Shown here one piece after another: positions 27,563 to 36,440 of a stretch of DNA of 57,679 nucleotides. Numbering within the stretch: the stretch's first letter is position 1; every line of letters starts with the position of its first letter. This DNA comes from an uncultured Eubacterium sp. (lineage in GTDB: Bacteria; Bacillota; Clostridia; Lachnospirales; Lachnospiraceae): contig CAMWXD010000024.1 of NCBI GenBank assembly GCA_947178105.1, positions 1 through 57,679 of the forward strand, given 5' to 3'. A model generated the notes under the pieces. The model saw only the letters and a list, made by a program, of their open reading frames with translations, made no database searches and was not told where the DNA came from. The position numbers and the translations under genes are program-made.

Positions 27563-28762
27563 ATGAAGCTCATCATTCAGATTCCATGCTACAATGAAGC
27601 ACAGACACTGGAGACAGCCTTGAATGCGCTGCCAAAGCATATCGACGGGATTGACCAGATCGAATATCTGATCATTAACGACGGGAGCCTGGACGATACG
27701 GCAGGCGTCGCATGGGAATGGGGCGTGGATTATATCGTTCATTTTCGGTCAAACCGGGGGCTGGCGAAGGGGTTTATGGCTGGCATTGACGCCTGCCTGC
27801 GCAACGGGGCGGACATTATCGTCAATACAGATGCGGATAACCAGTATGAGGGCGCGGACATCGAAAAGCTTGTCCGCCCGATTCTGGAGGGAAAATCAGA
27901 TATCGTGATCGGGGCGCGCCCGATCGATGCGATCGAAGATTTTTCACCGCTGAAAAAAAAGCTGCAGCATTTAGGGAGCTTTATCGTGCGCAAGGCAAGC
28001 AGGACAGATATCCCCGATGCGCCGAGCGGTTTTCGCGCCTACAGCAGGGAAGCCGCGATGCGTCTGAATGTGACGAACGAATATACGTATACGCTGGAGA
28101 CGATCGTACAGGCGGGCAGGACGCGGCTTGCGATGGATGCGGTCGCAGTGCGTACGAACAAGGAAATCCGCCCGTCCAGGCTGATGAAAAGTATGACAGG
28201 CTATATTCAAAAGTCTGTGCTTACGCTGGGGCATGTCTTTATGATGTATAAGCCGCTGCAGTTTTTTGTAACGATCGGCAGCTTGATTTTCCTGTGCGGG
28301 ACAGCAGTCGGCGTGCGGTTTTTGATATTTTATTTCAATGGGGTCGGCAGCGGGCATATTCAGTCGCTGATTCTGGCGGCGGTTTTGCTGCTGCTCGGAT
28401 TTCAGACGATGATTGTAGGGCTGCTGGCGGATGTGATTGCATCCAACCGGAAAATCCTGGAGGATGTGCAGTACCATGTGCGCAGGATGGATTATGACGG
28501 TGTGAGATTAGAGAAAGAGGAAAAAGCAAAAACAAACAAAAAAGCGAAAACAGAAAAACGAAAACGCAAAAGCAAACGCAAATATAAAACAGAAGAACCA
28601 AAATCAGAAAAGCAGGCACAGAATACTAAACCAAAATCAGAAAAGCAGGCGCAAAGCATAAAACCAAAATCAGAAAAGCAGGCGCAAAACGCGAAAATGA
28701 AATCGGAAAAACAAATTCAAAGCAGTGAAATACAGACAACGGTCAAACAAAAGATACAATAA
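27563..28762 (+). CDS. Family 2 glycosyltransferase with two membrane helices and a repeat tail
   Basis: A 399-residue protein of the DPM1/undecaprenyl-phosphate glycosyltransferase type. The GT-A fold opens IIQIPCYNEAQTLETAL, then LIINDGSLDDT and VNTDADNQYEGADI (the metal-binding DxD region). Two hydrophobic helices lie at about 235-260 and 270-295 (PLQFFVTIGSLIFLCGTAVG and AAVLLLLGFQTMIVGLL). The last 80 residues are a highly basic, low-complexity tail with four 11-residue repeats of the type PKSEKQAQNTK. It probably transfers a sugar to a polyprenyl phosphate at the membrane. The tail is not part of the enzyme family. Confidence 0.85.
   Translation: MKLIIQIPCYNEAQTLETALNALPKHIDGIDQIEYLIINDGSLDDTAGVAWEWGVDYIVHFRSNRGLAKGFMAGIDACLRNGADIIVNTDADNQYEGADIEKLVRPILEGKSDIVIGARPIDAIEDFSPLKKKLQHLGSFIVRKASRTDIPDAPSGFRAYSREAAMRLNVTNEYTYTLETIVQAGRTRLAMDAVAVRTNKEIRPSRLMKSMTGYIQKSVLTLGHVFMMYKPLQFFVTIGSLIFLCGTAVGVRFLIFYFNGVGSGHIQSLILAAVLLLLGFQTMIVGLLADVIASNRKILEDVQYHVRRMDYDGVRLEKEEKAKTNKKAKTEKRKRKSKRKYKTEEPKSEKQAQNTKPKSEKQAQSIKPKSEKQAQNAKMKSEKQIQSSEIQTTVKQKIQ
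28598..28729 (+). repeat. Four tandem 33-base repeats inside the glycosyltransferase gene
   Basis: Units start at 28598, 28631, 28664 and 28697 and each encodes PKSEKQAQxxK or a variant (MKSEKQIQSSE in the last). The first three are nearly identical at DNA level. Copy number could vary by slippage without breaking the frame. Confidence 0.9.
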
Positions 28763-28788
28763 ATAAAAATGAAACAGGGGATTTCGGT

Positions 28789-29745
28789 TTGGGAATGGAA
28801 AAAACAGCGTTTATGAAAAAGTGGGCAAAAATCATGGGTCATGCGGTCTGTGCAGTATCCGTGATTTTTGTTTTGGCTGCGCTTGTGCGTACGGATTTTG
28901 ATGTTTCCTGGGTCACAGACTGGCGCGCCTTCCTGCTCGTTAGTATGGCAGGAGTATGCTTCAAAACGGCAACGGTATTTTTATCCGCAGGCGCATGGTG
29001 CCTGTGGCTGGAATTTTTTGCGGGAAGGCGGTGCAGCCGCAGGGAAGCAGTGCGTGTCTATGCGAAAGCCAATATTGGAAAATATCTGCCTGGAAATGTC
29101 ATGCATTATGTGGAGCGCAATTTGTTTGCCCGTAAGCTTCAACTGTCTCAAAAGCAGATTGCCGCGGCGAGCATCTGCGAGGTGATAAGCCTTGTACTGG
29201 CTGCCTTTTTGCTGGGGGCGTGCCTGGATTTTGCAGATTTTAAGGAGGCTTTGCGTGCCGTTATGGCAAGCCTGCCGTTTGCCGACGGTGTGATATTTCG
29301 GATGGATGTTATGTTCTGGATCGGTGTGGCAGCAGCGGTAGCCTGTATGGTATTCGTTGCCGTGTATTTGCTGCGGCTTTTTAAAAAGAAACCGTTTTTT
29401 GAACATTTATTTTCCAAACGGTTTTTTCGTACCTTTCTGAAATGTTTTTTGTGCTACGCTGCCGTGTTATGGATTTTGGGCGCGATTTTTGCGGCATTTT
29501 ACTTGTACCTGGGCGGCAGGCCGGGGCTGCGCCAGGCTTTGCAGATCATTGCTGCCTATATGATCGCCTGGGTGCTTGGGTTTGTGGTACCGGGAGCGCC
29601 GGGCGGGATTGGCGTGCGGGAAATGGCGCTGACGCTGCTGCTGGCTCCGGTGATGGGCAGGGACAAGGTCGTTGTATTAGGGGTGCTGCACAGGCTGGTT
29701 ACGGTAATCGGGGATTTTGCGGCGTATCTTTTGCGGAAAGCCTAG
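28789..29745 (+). CDS. Lysylphosphatidylglycerol synthase/flippase-like membrane protein (UPF0104)
   Basis: A 318-residue polytopic membrane protein with seven or eight hydrophobic segments. YAKANIGKYLPGNVMHYVERNLFARK, AASICEVISLVLAA and VPGAPGGIGVREMALTLLLAPVMG are the marks of the UPF0104/LPG_synthase_TM family. Such proteins often sit next to polyprenyl-phosphate glycosyltransferases and are thought to move or present lipid-linked molecules. TTG at 28789 has AGGGG eight bases ahead. An ATG two codons later is the alternative start. It is the last gene of the operon. Confidence 0.82.
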   Translation: MGMEKTAFMKKWAKIMGHAVCAVSVIFVLAALVRTDFDVSWVTDWRAFLLVSMAGVCFKTATVFLSAGAWCLWLEFFAGRRCSRREAVRVYAKANIGKYLPGNVMHYVERNLFARKLQLSQKQIAAASICEVISLVLAAFLLGACLDFADFKEALRAVMASLPFADGVIFRMDVMFWIGVAAAVACMVFVAVYLLRLFKKKPFFEHLFSKRFFRTFLKCFLCYAAVLWILGAIFAAFYLYLGGRPGLRQALQIIAAYMIAWVLGFVVPGAPGGIGVREMALTLLLAPVMGRDKVVVLGVLHRLVTVIGDFAAYLLRKA

Positions 29746-29816
29746 TGCTTAGCGTTTCAAAATGCAGTCTTTTGCCAACGAAACCATCACATACTTTTTA
29801 CAAGGAGCGATCTGCT

Positions 29817-30533
29817 ATGAAAAAAATTTTAATCGTGGAGGACGACGAGCTGTTAAACGACGGGCTCTGCTATCATCTGCAAAAAAACGGCTATGAGCCT
29901 GTGCCTGCCTATACGTTAGAACAAGCTGCCGCACTGCTTGCGGACGAGCTGTGGTCACTTTTTCTTTTGGATATCAATTTCCCAGATGGAAGCGGCCTGC
30001 ATTTCGCCAAAGAGCTGCGCAAAAAAAGCCCCGCCCCGATAGTCTTTCTGACTGCCAAGGATATGGATGATGACGTGATCCAGGGCTTTGAGGCTGGGGC
30101 GGACGATTATATCACCAAGCCTTTTAATATCAAAATCCTTATGCAGCGAATCCAGGCAGTTTTAAAGCGCTGCCAGACAGGTTGTGCTCCCGCTTTTCAT
30201 GCGGATACCCCCGCGGAAACCGCTTTGGTTTCGTTCGGGGAATTAGAAGTGGATTTTGAGGCTATGACGGTAAAGAAACAGGGCGTTCCCTTGCTTTTAA
30301 GCCCTACAGAATATAAGCTTCTTGTCATTTTCTGCAAGCATCCCGGACAAATTTTAACAAGGCGGCTTCTCTTAGAACGTCTCTGGGATCAGGACGGCAA
30401 TTTCGTAGACGAGCATACCCTGACTATCAACATCAGCCGGCTGCGGAAAAAAATCGAAGATAGCGATGATACCTATATTAAGACGGTCTATGGAATGGGC
30501 TATCAATGGATGAAAACGAGAGGAGTATGTTAA
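29817..30533 (+). CDS. OmpR-family response regulator
   Basis: A 238-residue regulator. The receiver opens KKILIVEDDELLNDGL, with phosphoacceptor Asp in LFLLDINFPDGSG and Lys in DYITKPFN. The winged helix reads SPTEYKLLVIFCKHPGQILTR and DEHTLTINISRLRKKIEDSDDTYIKTVYGMGYQW. AAGGAG precedes the ATG. The longer frame running back to 29442 is only an overlap with the flippase gene. The kinase start overlaps its stop. With the ABC pair downstream it forms a four-gene peptide-response unit of the BceRSAB kind. Confidence 0.92.
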   Translation: MKKILIVEDDELLNDGLCYHLQKNGYEPVPAYTLEQAAALLADELWSLFLLDINFPDGSGLHFAKELRKKSPAPIVFLTAKDMDDDVIQGFEAGADDYITKPFNIKILMQRIQAVLKRCQTGCAPAFHADTPAETALVSFGELEVDFEAMTVKKQGVPLLLSPTEYKLLVIFCKHPGQILTRRLLLERLWDQDGNFVDEHTLTINISRLRKKIEDSDDTYIKTVYGMGYQWMKTRGVC

Positions 30534-31528
30534 TGCAAACGGTTTCTTTTTTTCTGGTTTTCCTTGCGGGAAGCCTTTTCTCTGCCTTTGGCTTCTACTT
30601 CTATTTCAGCCGCCAGTACCGAATCCTGACACAGGCCATCTGCGATGATTTAGACAGTATCGTCTCTGGCATCTATTTGAATGCCTATGACGCAGAGATA
30701 AAGACGCCTGGAACCGTAGGGCGCAGGGAGCGGGACGGGCGGTTTGCCAGCAGCGCGGATTTGGAGACGCAATCTTCAAAAATCAGGGCAAAGCTGGAGG
30801 CGATTTCTTGCCTGGCGCAGTATTCTAAAAAGGAAAGCGCCTTACGGCTCAAAGAGATACAGCAGATGATCTCAGATATTTCCCATCAACTGAAAACGCC
30901 GCTTTCCAACATCCTCCTTTACAGCGATTCTCTAAAGGAAAGCGGGGAATTAGGAGATGACGGGCAACGGTTTCTTCTGGTCATGCAAAGCCAGATCCAC
31001 AAGCTGGAATTTCTGGTGCAGTCTTTGATTAAGATGTCCAGGCTGGAAAGCCATATGCTCCTTTTGCGGCAGGAAAACGCACTTCTTTTTCCAGCGTTAT
31101 CCAAGGCTGTTTCTGCCGTACTGCCTGCTGCCAGCCAAAAAGAGCTGCTGATTAACGTACATTGCCCGGAGCAGCTTCGGCTCCATTTTGATCCAAAGTG
31201 GACGGAAGAGGCAATTTTCAACGTGCTGGATAATGCGGTAAAATATACGACGTCCAAGGGTAGTATCCGTATAAAGGTAGAGCCCTGGCAGTTTTATACA
31301 CGCATTCAGATCTTCGATACTGGGATCGGCATCGAGCCGAAGCACCAAAGCGATATTTTTAAACGGTTTTACCGGGAACGCCGTGTCCATAATGAAGAGG
31401 GGATCGGTATCGGCCTGTACTTGACAAGAGAAATTTTGGAACGGCAGGGCGGCTATATTACTGTTGCTTCTGCTCCCGGTAAGGGGAGCTGTTTTTCTTT
31501 ATTCCTGCCCAATGTTCAAAATGCATAG
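30533..31528 (+). CDS. Sensor histidine kinase paired with the ABC exporter
   Basis: A 331-residue kinase with a single N-terminal membrane helix (about residues 4-27) and almost no extracellular part. The phosphohistidine motif is SDISHQLKTPLSNILLYSD, followed by an N box (FNVLDNAVKYT), G1 (IQIFDTGIGI) and G2 (GIGIGLYLTREI). The ATG at 30533 shares its A with the regulator stop TAA and has AGGAG seven bases ahead. Lack of a sensing domain suggests that, as with BceS, the adjoining permease relays the signal. This is inference from architecture. Confidence 0.9.
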   Translation: MQTVSFFLVFLAGSLFSAFGFYFYFSRQYRILTQAICDDLDSIVSGIYLNAYDAEIKTPGTVGRRERDGRFASSADLETQSSKIRAKLEAISCLAQYSKKESALRLKEIQQMISDISHQLKTPLSNILLYSDSLKESGELGDDGQRFLLVMQSQIHKLEFLVQSLIKMSRLESHMLLLRQENALLFPALSKAVSAVLPAASQKELLINVHCPEQLRLHFDPKWTEEAIFNVLDNAVKYTTSKGSIRIKVEPWQFYTRIQIFDTGIGIEPKHQSDIFKRFYRERRVHNEEGIGIGLYLTREILERQGGYITVASAPGKGSCFSLFLPNVQNA

Positions 31529-31531
31529 CTT

Positions 31532-31551
31532 TTTTGTGAAAGGTTACAAAA
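31532..31551 (+). promoter_or_regulatory. Candidate operator before the ABC genes
   Basis: TTTTGT and ACAAAA form an inverted repeat separated by eight bases just after the kinase stop. It is a plausible binding site for the response regulator upstream of the transporter genes. No clear promoter was found beside it. Confidence 0.3.
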
Positions 31552-31644
31552 TTGAAGCCTTTTTTTTATGGTTTGAGAGGATTTTGCAATATTGCCGCGC
31601 TATCATTTAATCAAACCCATATAGAAAGGAGCCAAACCGGCACT

Positions 31645-32325
31645 ATGAGTATCTTGACAGCAAAAAATCTAAAAAAGTATTATGGCAGCGGCAGTTCCAT
31701 CGTCAAAGCCTTAAACGGGGTCGATTTATCTGTGGAAAAAGGAGAGTTTACAGTTATCGTTGGTTCGAGCGGCAGCGGCAAGTCTACCCTTCTGCACCTC
31801 CTGGGCGGGCTGGATACGCCTACGGAGGGAAGCATCCACATAGCCGGGCGGGAGCTTGGAAGGATGGATGATACAGAACTGACGCTGTTTCGCCGTAGGC
31901 AGATTGGATTTGTCTTTCAGTCCTTCAACCTCGTGCCGATGTTGAATGTTTATGAAAATATCGTGCTGCCGCTTGATTTGGACGGAAGCAAAATAGACCA
32001 CGAGTTTATCAGGGAAATTGTAACGATGATTGGGATGGAAAAGAAGATGCAGAGTATGCCAAACCAGCTTTCCGGCGGAGAACAGCAGCGGGTAGCGATT
32101 GCCAGGGCACTGGCAGCCAAGCCAGCCATCTTGTTGGCGGACGAACCGACAGGAAACTTGGACAGCCGTACCAGCCAGGACGTGCTTGGGCTATTAAAAA
32201 ATTTTGTCATACGCTTCGGGCAGGCAATCATTATGATTACCCATAACGAAGCAATCACACAGCTTGCCGATACGATTATCCGTATCGAAGACGGCAAAAT
32301 TGTGGAAAGCAGGTGGGACGAATGA
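31645..32325 (+). CDS. ABC transporter ATP-binding protein (MacB/BceA type)
   Basis: A 226-residue ATPase. Walker A is VGSSGSGKSTLLHLLGGLD, the Q loop FVFQSFNLVP, the signature LSGGEQQRVAIARAL, Walker B AILLADEPTGNLDS and the switch His in MITHNEAI. FRRRQIGFVFQSFNLVPMLNVYENI is typical of the LolD/MacB/BceA class that works with FtsX-type permeases. AAAGGAG lies upstream at a slightly long distance. The stop overlaps the permease start by ATGA. Confidence 0.94.
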   Translation: MSILTAKNLKKYYGSGSSIVKALNGVDLSVEKGEFTVIVGSSGSGKSTLLHLLGGLDTPTEGSIHIAGRELGRMDDTELTLFRRRQIGFVFQSFNLVPMLNVYENIVLPLDLDGSKIDHEFIREIVTMIGMEKKMQSMPNQLSGGEQQRVAIARALAAKPAILLADEPTGNLDSRTSQDVLGLLKNFVIRFGQAIIMITHNEAITQLADTIIRIEDGKIVESRWDE

Positions 32326-34838
32326 GAATAGACCGAAACTACAACCAGGCGATCATACACAAGCTTGCCAAACGCAGCCAGGCAAAAAACCGCGCCCGGA
32401 ACTTTTTTGCCTGCCTTGCTATCACCCTTTCTGTTGCACTGATTTTCGCGTTTTTCCTCTATCTCGACGGAACCCAGACAGAAAAGCTCCGGCTCCAGGC
32501 AAACAGCACACATGTTACTTTTGAAAACATTACTCTTTCCCAGCTAGAGCAGCTTCGGCAGGATACCAGAATTGCTTGGGCAGGAGGAGAGCTTGCTGTC
32601 GGCAGGCAAAAAAGCGGTTCTGTCCGGCTGACAGTTAACTGGATGGATAAGCAGAACCTGGAACATGACCGGATTTCCTATACCGGAGAGTTCCCAGAGG
32701 GTGGGCTGGATATTATGGTTTCGCAGGAATACCTTGGCCTGCTGGAAGAAGATGCCGGGACAGAAAATGCCAGTCAGATACAACCCGGCGATACGCTCCC
32801 GATCAACCTGGGAGACGGCGTGGTACGGGATTATCGGATTAGCGCCATTTATGACAAAGCCTCTAAAAGCAAAAACAGCCAGCATGTCTACGTCTCCCTT
32901 CCCTGCGCTGCTATGCTGCTTGGCAAGGCGTATCAGGCTGGAAACGAACAGGTTAATGCGATTGTTTCTCTGGAAAATGCAGTTGGAATGCAGCGAAAGG
33001 ACGCCGCTGCACTTTCTGTCGCCCTCGCGGCTGCAACTGGTATTTCAGCAGAACAAATTAAGCTCAACGATGCCTTTTTTACGATGGTTTCGCTTTCCAG
33101 GCTGACAAAGGGAGACTACCTGACGTTCTTTCTTGTTACGTTGTTGATTTTGGTTGCTTCCGGAATCGTCATCCATACAGTATTTTATATTTCTATTGCT
33201 GGACGGGTGCGTGAGTACGGACAGCTTCGGACGATTGGCATGACAAAAAGACAAGTCAGGTGCCTGATTTTATGGGAAGGAGCGGCCTTGGCATTAAAAG
33301 GGAGCCTGGCTGGGCTTTTTATCGGCGGGGGATTGGGGTACGTACTCGTCCCAGGCGGCTTTGATCTCAAGCGCAGCCTCTGTGCGGCGCTTCTGTGTAC
33401 GCTGCTTGCCGTTGCCTCCGTCCTGCTCTCCCTCTGGAAACCAGGAAATATCGCTGCTACGACTGCTCCGATTGCGGCACTGGGCTATTTGGGGTATTCG
33501 CAAGCATCCGACAGCTCACAACCGCTCGGTCAGGCTCAGAGAAAAAAATCTGGTTTCAAAAATAAGCGCCTTACCCCAGATTATCTGGCAGCCCTAAACC
33601 TGAAACGGAACCGGAAAAAGCGTATGCTCACGCTTAGTTCCCTGATGTTTTCCGGCATACTGCTTGGGACGATTGCTTCTTATGTCGTTTCCTATGATCC
33701 GATTGCCAGCGTAAAGATTGACTTTCCAAATGGAGAATATAAGCTTGAAGCCAGCCCTTCCTCTGGCTTTGGTAGTGACCACAGCCTGGAGGGACAGATG
33801 AAAATGCAGTCCTCGTTGCAGGCGGACGGCATATTGGGCGAAGAGCTGAAAGCAGAATTGCAGCAGCAAAAGGGCGTGGTAAACGCTCAGCCCTGGAGGC
33901 TTTTGTTTGGCTGTACGACTTTATTCCAAGACCAGGAGAAAGAAAAAACGCCGCTCTATGTCAATGGCATTTCCAAGGCTGATTTTGACTTGCTTCGGCA
34001 GATGGCATACGATGGGCCTGCTTCCTATGAGGAGCTTTTGGAACAGCCTTGTCTGATCGTGGTCAATAATTACCTGACGCAGCTTCGCAAACATCCGCTT
34101 TCCACAGGCGATTTGGTTCCATTTGCCTTTTACGATGGAAGCGGCAACCTGCGGGAAGAACAGCTTCCGGTATTAGCAGTCGTCGACCCGACTGGCTGGC
34201 TACAGAAAAACCGTACGGCGTATCTGCCGCTTTCCCTGACGGGCAGCAGCTTTATGATGGCTGACAGCACGTTAGACCGATTTGCAGGCATGAGTACGGT
34301 GTATGGCTATGAAATTAAAACAGAGGCAAATCAGACGAAAGAGGCAGGCGCTGCTTTGGAAGAGATGTATGGGCAGGAGGAAAACCTCTTTCTGTCCTCG
34401 AAGCTGGAAAACGCTGCCTACTATCAAAACGAATATCGTTCCACGCAAATCATTCTCTATAGCCTTGCTGTATTTGTGGTTATATTCGGTGTCATTAACC
34501 TGGCGAATACGAGCTTTACCAATCTGTATTCCCGTAAGAGGGAGTTGGGAATCCTGCAAGCAGTCGGTATGACGCAAATCCAGCTTCGGCGGATGCTTTA
34601 TCGAGAAACCGCCCACTATACCGGGATATCTGCCTTTTGCACTGTGCTGCCGGGTGGGCTTCTTGGCTACGCACTGGTGATGGCGCAGCTTCTTGCTGGT
34701 ATGAACCTGTCCTATACCTATCCTTGGGTACCGGTGCTGCTTTATATCCTGCTTTTATTTGTTTTGCAGCGGGTAATTGCCCGTTATGGTTTGAGTCTGG
34801 TACAGAAGGGAAGCCTGGTGGAACAGATGAAGATGTGA
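32322..34838 (+). CDS. FtsX-family ABC permease
   Basis: An 838-residue permease. One helix near residue 30 is followed by a large extracellular region, then an FtsX core of three helices (about 260-380, TFFLVTLLILVASGIVIHTVFYI). A second helix, a second extracellular region and a final FtsX core of three helices follow (VFGVINLANTSFTNLYSRKRELGILQAVGMTQIQ). The EYGQLRTIGMTKRQVR and KRELGILQAVGMTQIQ cytoplasmic elements are hallmarks. With its ATPase it probably handles antimicrobial peptides or cell-envelope substrates and passes a signal to the kinase upstream. Confidence 0.88.
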   Translation: MRIDRNYNQAIIHKLAKRSQAKNRARNFFACLAITLSVALIFAFFLYLDGTQTEKLRLQANSTHVTFENITLSQLEQLRQDTRIAWAGGELAVGRQKSGSVRLTVNWMDKQNLEHDRISYTGEFPEGGLDIMVSQEYLGLLEEDAGTENASQIQPGDTLPINLGDGVVRDYRISAIYDKASKSKNSQHVYVSLPCAAMLLGKAYQAGNEQVNAIVSLENAVGMQRKDAAALSVALAAATGISAEQIKLNDAFFTMVSLSRLTKGDYLTFFLVTLLILVASGIVIHTVFYISIAGRVREYGQLRTIGMTKRQVRCLILWEGAALALKGSLAGLFIGGGLGYVLVPGGFDLKRSLCAALLCTLLAVASVLLSLWKPGNIAATTAPIAALGYLGYSQASDSSQPLGQAQRKKSGFKNKRLTPDYLAALNLKRNRKKRMLTLSSLMFSGILLGTIASYVVSYDPIASVKIDFPNGEYKLEASPSSGFGSDHSLEGQMKMQSSLQADGILGEELKAELQQQKGVVNAQPWRLLFGCTTLFQDQEKEKTPLYVNGISKADFDLLRQMAYDGPASYEELLEQPCLIVVNNYLTQLRKHPLSTGDLVPFAFYDGSGNLREEQLPVLAVVDPTGWLQKNRTAYLPLSLTGSSFMMADSTLDRFAGMSTVYGYEIKTEANQTKEAGAALEEMYGQEENLFLSSKLENAAYYQNEYRSTQIILYSLAVFVVIFGVINLANTSFTNLYSRKRELGILQAVGMTQIQLRRMLYRETAHYTGISAFCTVLPGGLLGYALVMAQLLAGMNLSYTYPWVPVLLYILLLFVLQRVIARYGLSLVQKGSLVEQMKM

Positions 34839-35009
34839 ACATAAGATGTGCTCATAAGGAACTGTCCCCAAATAACTTCCTATATTGTTTTTTCGCTTGA
34901 TTTTTAGCAGGGACTATTTTATAATGATGTCACCACGTTTGAGATGCAACTAAAAATACGAAAGCAAAAATCGTTGGAAGAAGGAAACAGGAAAGAGAGG
35001 TATAAAACT
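34839..35009. promoter_or_regulatory. Promoter region of the superoxide reductase operon
   Basis: TTGATT (34897-34902), 17 bases, TATAAT (34920-34925). Upstream is GGAACTGTCCCC at about 34858-34869, a motif of the kind seen in dispersed repeats, but one copy is not enough to call it. No terminator of the permease gene is obvious. Confidence 0.55.
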
Positions 35010-35387
35010 ATGGAACAGAAATTTTATATTTGCGAGCATTGCGGAAATATCATTGCAATGGTCAAGGATGCAGGGGTTCCGGTGATGTGCTGCGGGCAGA
35101 AAATGAAAGAAATCGTCCCGGGCACAACCGATGCGGCAGTGGAAAAGCATGTCCCTGTCTATACGGTTGAGGGAAATACAGTAAAAGTAACTGTTGGCTC
35201 TGCCGAGCACCCAATGATGCCGGAGCATTTTATTGAATGGGTATCTTTGCAGACGAAGCAGGGGAACCAGCGCAAAGCGTTGCAGCCAGGCAATAAGCCG
35301 GAAGTATGCTTTGCGCTTTGTGAAGGCGATGAGGTAGAGGCAGTGTATGCTTACTGCAACCTGCACAGCCTTTGGAAAGCAGAATAG
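35010..35387 (+). CDS. dfx: Desulfoferrodoxin / superoxide reductase
   Basis: It reduces superoxide to peroxide without releasing oxygen. The 125-residue two-centre form is complete. The N-terminal desulforedoxin knot uses YICEHCGN and the adjacent pair in MCCGQKM. Centre II has the four-His, one-Cys set: EKHVPVY, SAEHPMMPEHFIEW and AYCNLHSLW. GAGAGG precedes the ATG at 35010. Rubredoxin follows after 39 bases as the usual electron donor, so the pair is an oxidative-stress defence unit for an anaerobe. Confidence 0.93.
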   Translation: MEQKFYICEHCGNIIAMVKDAGVPVMCCGQKMKEIVPGTTDAAVEKHVPVYTVEGNTVKVTVGSAEHPMMPEHFIEWVSLQTKQGNQRKALQPGNKPEVCFALCEGDEVEAVYAYCNLHSLWKAE

Positions 35388-35426
35388 AAAATAGAATAGA
35401 AAGAGCAAAAGTAGAAAGGAAAAGCG

Positions 35427-35582
35427 ATGAAATATATTTGTGATGTATGCGGATGGGAATATGATGAAGAAAAAGGGTACCCGGAAGGCGGGATTGCGCC
35501 TGGGACAAAATGGGAAGATGTACCGCAGGATTTTGAATGCCCGTTATGTGCAGTAGGAAAAGACCAGTTCTCAGCGGTATAG
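35427..35582 (+). CDS. Rubredoxin
   Basis: A 51-residue protein, easily missed by length filters. It reads MKYICDVCGWEYDEEKGYPE at the start and FECPLCAVGKDQFSAV at the end, giving the two CxxC pairs that bind one iron and the GxPEGGIAPGTKWEDVP middle typical of rubredoxins. GAAAGGA lies 9 bases before the ATG. It directly follows superoxide reductase and is probably its electron donor. A strong terminator ends the operon. Confidence 0.95.
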   Translation: MKYICDVCGWEYDEEKGYPEGGIAPGTKWEDVPQDFECPLCAVGKDQFSAV

Positions 35583-35613
35583 GCATCAGAAAACACAAAG
35601 TACTGCTGTCCGG

Positions 35614-35659
35614 CATCCGGCAAAATGCGTCTATGATGTATTTTGCCGGATGTTTTTTT
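35614..35659 (+). terminator. Terminator of the dfx-rubredoxin operon
   Basis: CATCCGGCAAAAT pairs perfectly with ATTTTGCCGGATG and is followed by seven T's. Confidence 0.92.
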
Positions 35660-35665
35660 GTTTTG

Positions 35666-36313
35666 TTAAAAGCATCCTTTGCAGGCATCCTCTAAGGTTA
35701 ACAGGTCTTGAAACTGTTGCAGCCTGTAGTCAGCTTCTGCAAGCCGCGGGTCTTCTTTCGCGCCCCATGCAGCAAGCGCAAACGGAACCCGGCAGTTTTT
35801 GGCACATAACAGGTCTGTATAAGTATCTCCGACGTACAAGGTAGATGCTTGTTTACTGCCGGTTTTTTGGAGTGCAAGCGCCAGCGGCTCCGGGTGCGGC
35901 TTTGGATGGCGCACCTGGTCAGAGGTAATGATGACGTCAAACAAATGGTTGATCTGGTGTTTGTTAAAATCATGCTGCATATGCTCCAGCGTCTTGGAGG
36001 TTACAATCCCGATTTTTGTATGCCGTTTTTTCAGCTCCAGCAGGGTTGGCGTTACCTGGTCAAAGAGCGGCGGTGCAGCGGGGCTGTTTTTTACATAGGA
36101 CGTCCATAGCTTTACGATGCGGGCTTGCTTTTCGGGGTCTTTTGTAAAGACGGCGGCGGCTTTTGTATCAGGTAACCCGATGATTTTTTCAAGCTCTGCC
36201 AGACAATAAGCAGTATGTAAAACATCGTACAGGGCGCAGCGAAACGCTGTGAGCAGGTTTTTCTCACTGTCCAGCAAAGTGCCGTCAATATCAAATAAAA
36301 TTGTTTCGTACAT
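35666..36313 (-). CDS. HAD-superfamily hydrolase (phosphoglycolate phosphatase-like)
   Basis: A 215-residue phosphatase. Motif I is ILFDIDGTLLDSEKN, motif II IGIVTSKTL, the Lys lies in RHPKPHPEPL and motif IV is LYVGDTYTDLLCAK. A helical cap domain (about residues 15-80) marks subclass IA, to which Gph, PpaX and beta-phosphoglucomutase belong. I start at MYETILFD because the four codons before it are not conserved and a weak GAGG lies upstream. Substrate unknown. It converges on the rubredoxin terminator. Confidence 0.88.
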   Translation of the reverse strand: MYETILFDIDGTLLDSEKNLLTAFRCALYDVLHTAYCLAELEKIIGLPDTKAAAVFTKDPEKQARIVKLWTSYVKNSPAAPPLFDQVTPTLLELKKRHTKIGIVTSKTLEHMQHDFNKHQINHLFDVIITSDQVRHPKPHPEPLALALQKTGSKQASTLYVGDTYTDLLCAKNCRVPFALAAWGAKEDPRLAEADYRLQQFQDLLTLEDACKGCF

Positions 36314-36440
36314 AGAAAACCTCATTTCAGAAAAAGATTGTTATTACAGCATAAATGTTTTTTGGTATATTTGCAAAGGAATTCTATTTTCTAAACGAAT
36401 GTTTATAGTTGCGTGCCAATTTTGCCGGCAGGTTTTCGTT

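Noticed and set aside
29442..29816. Long open frame ahead of the OmpR regulator
   Set aside because: It is the overlap with the flippase gene in another frame. The regulator begins at 29817 with a good ribosome site and conserved start.
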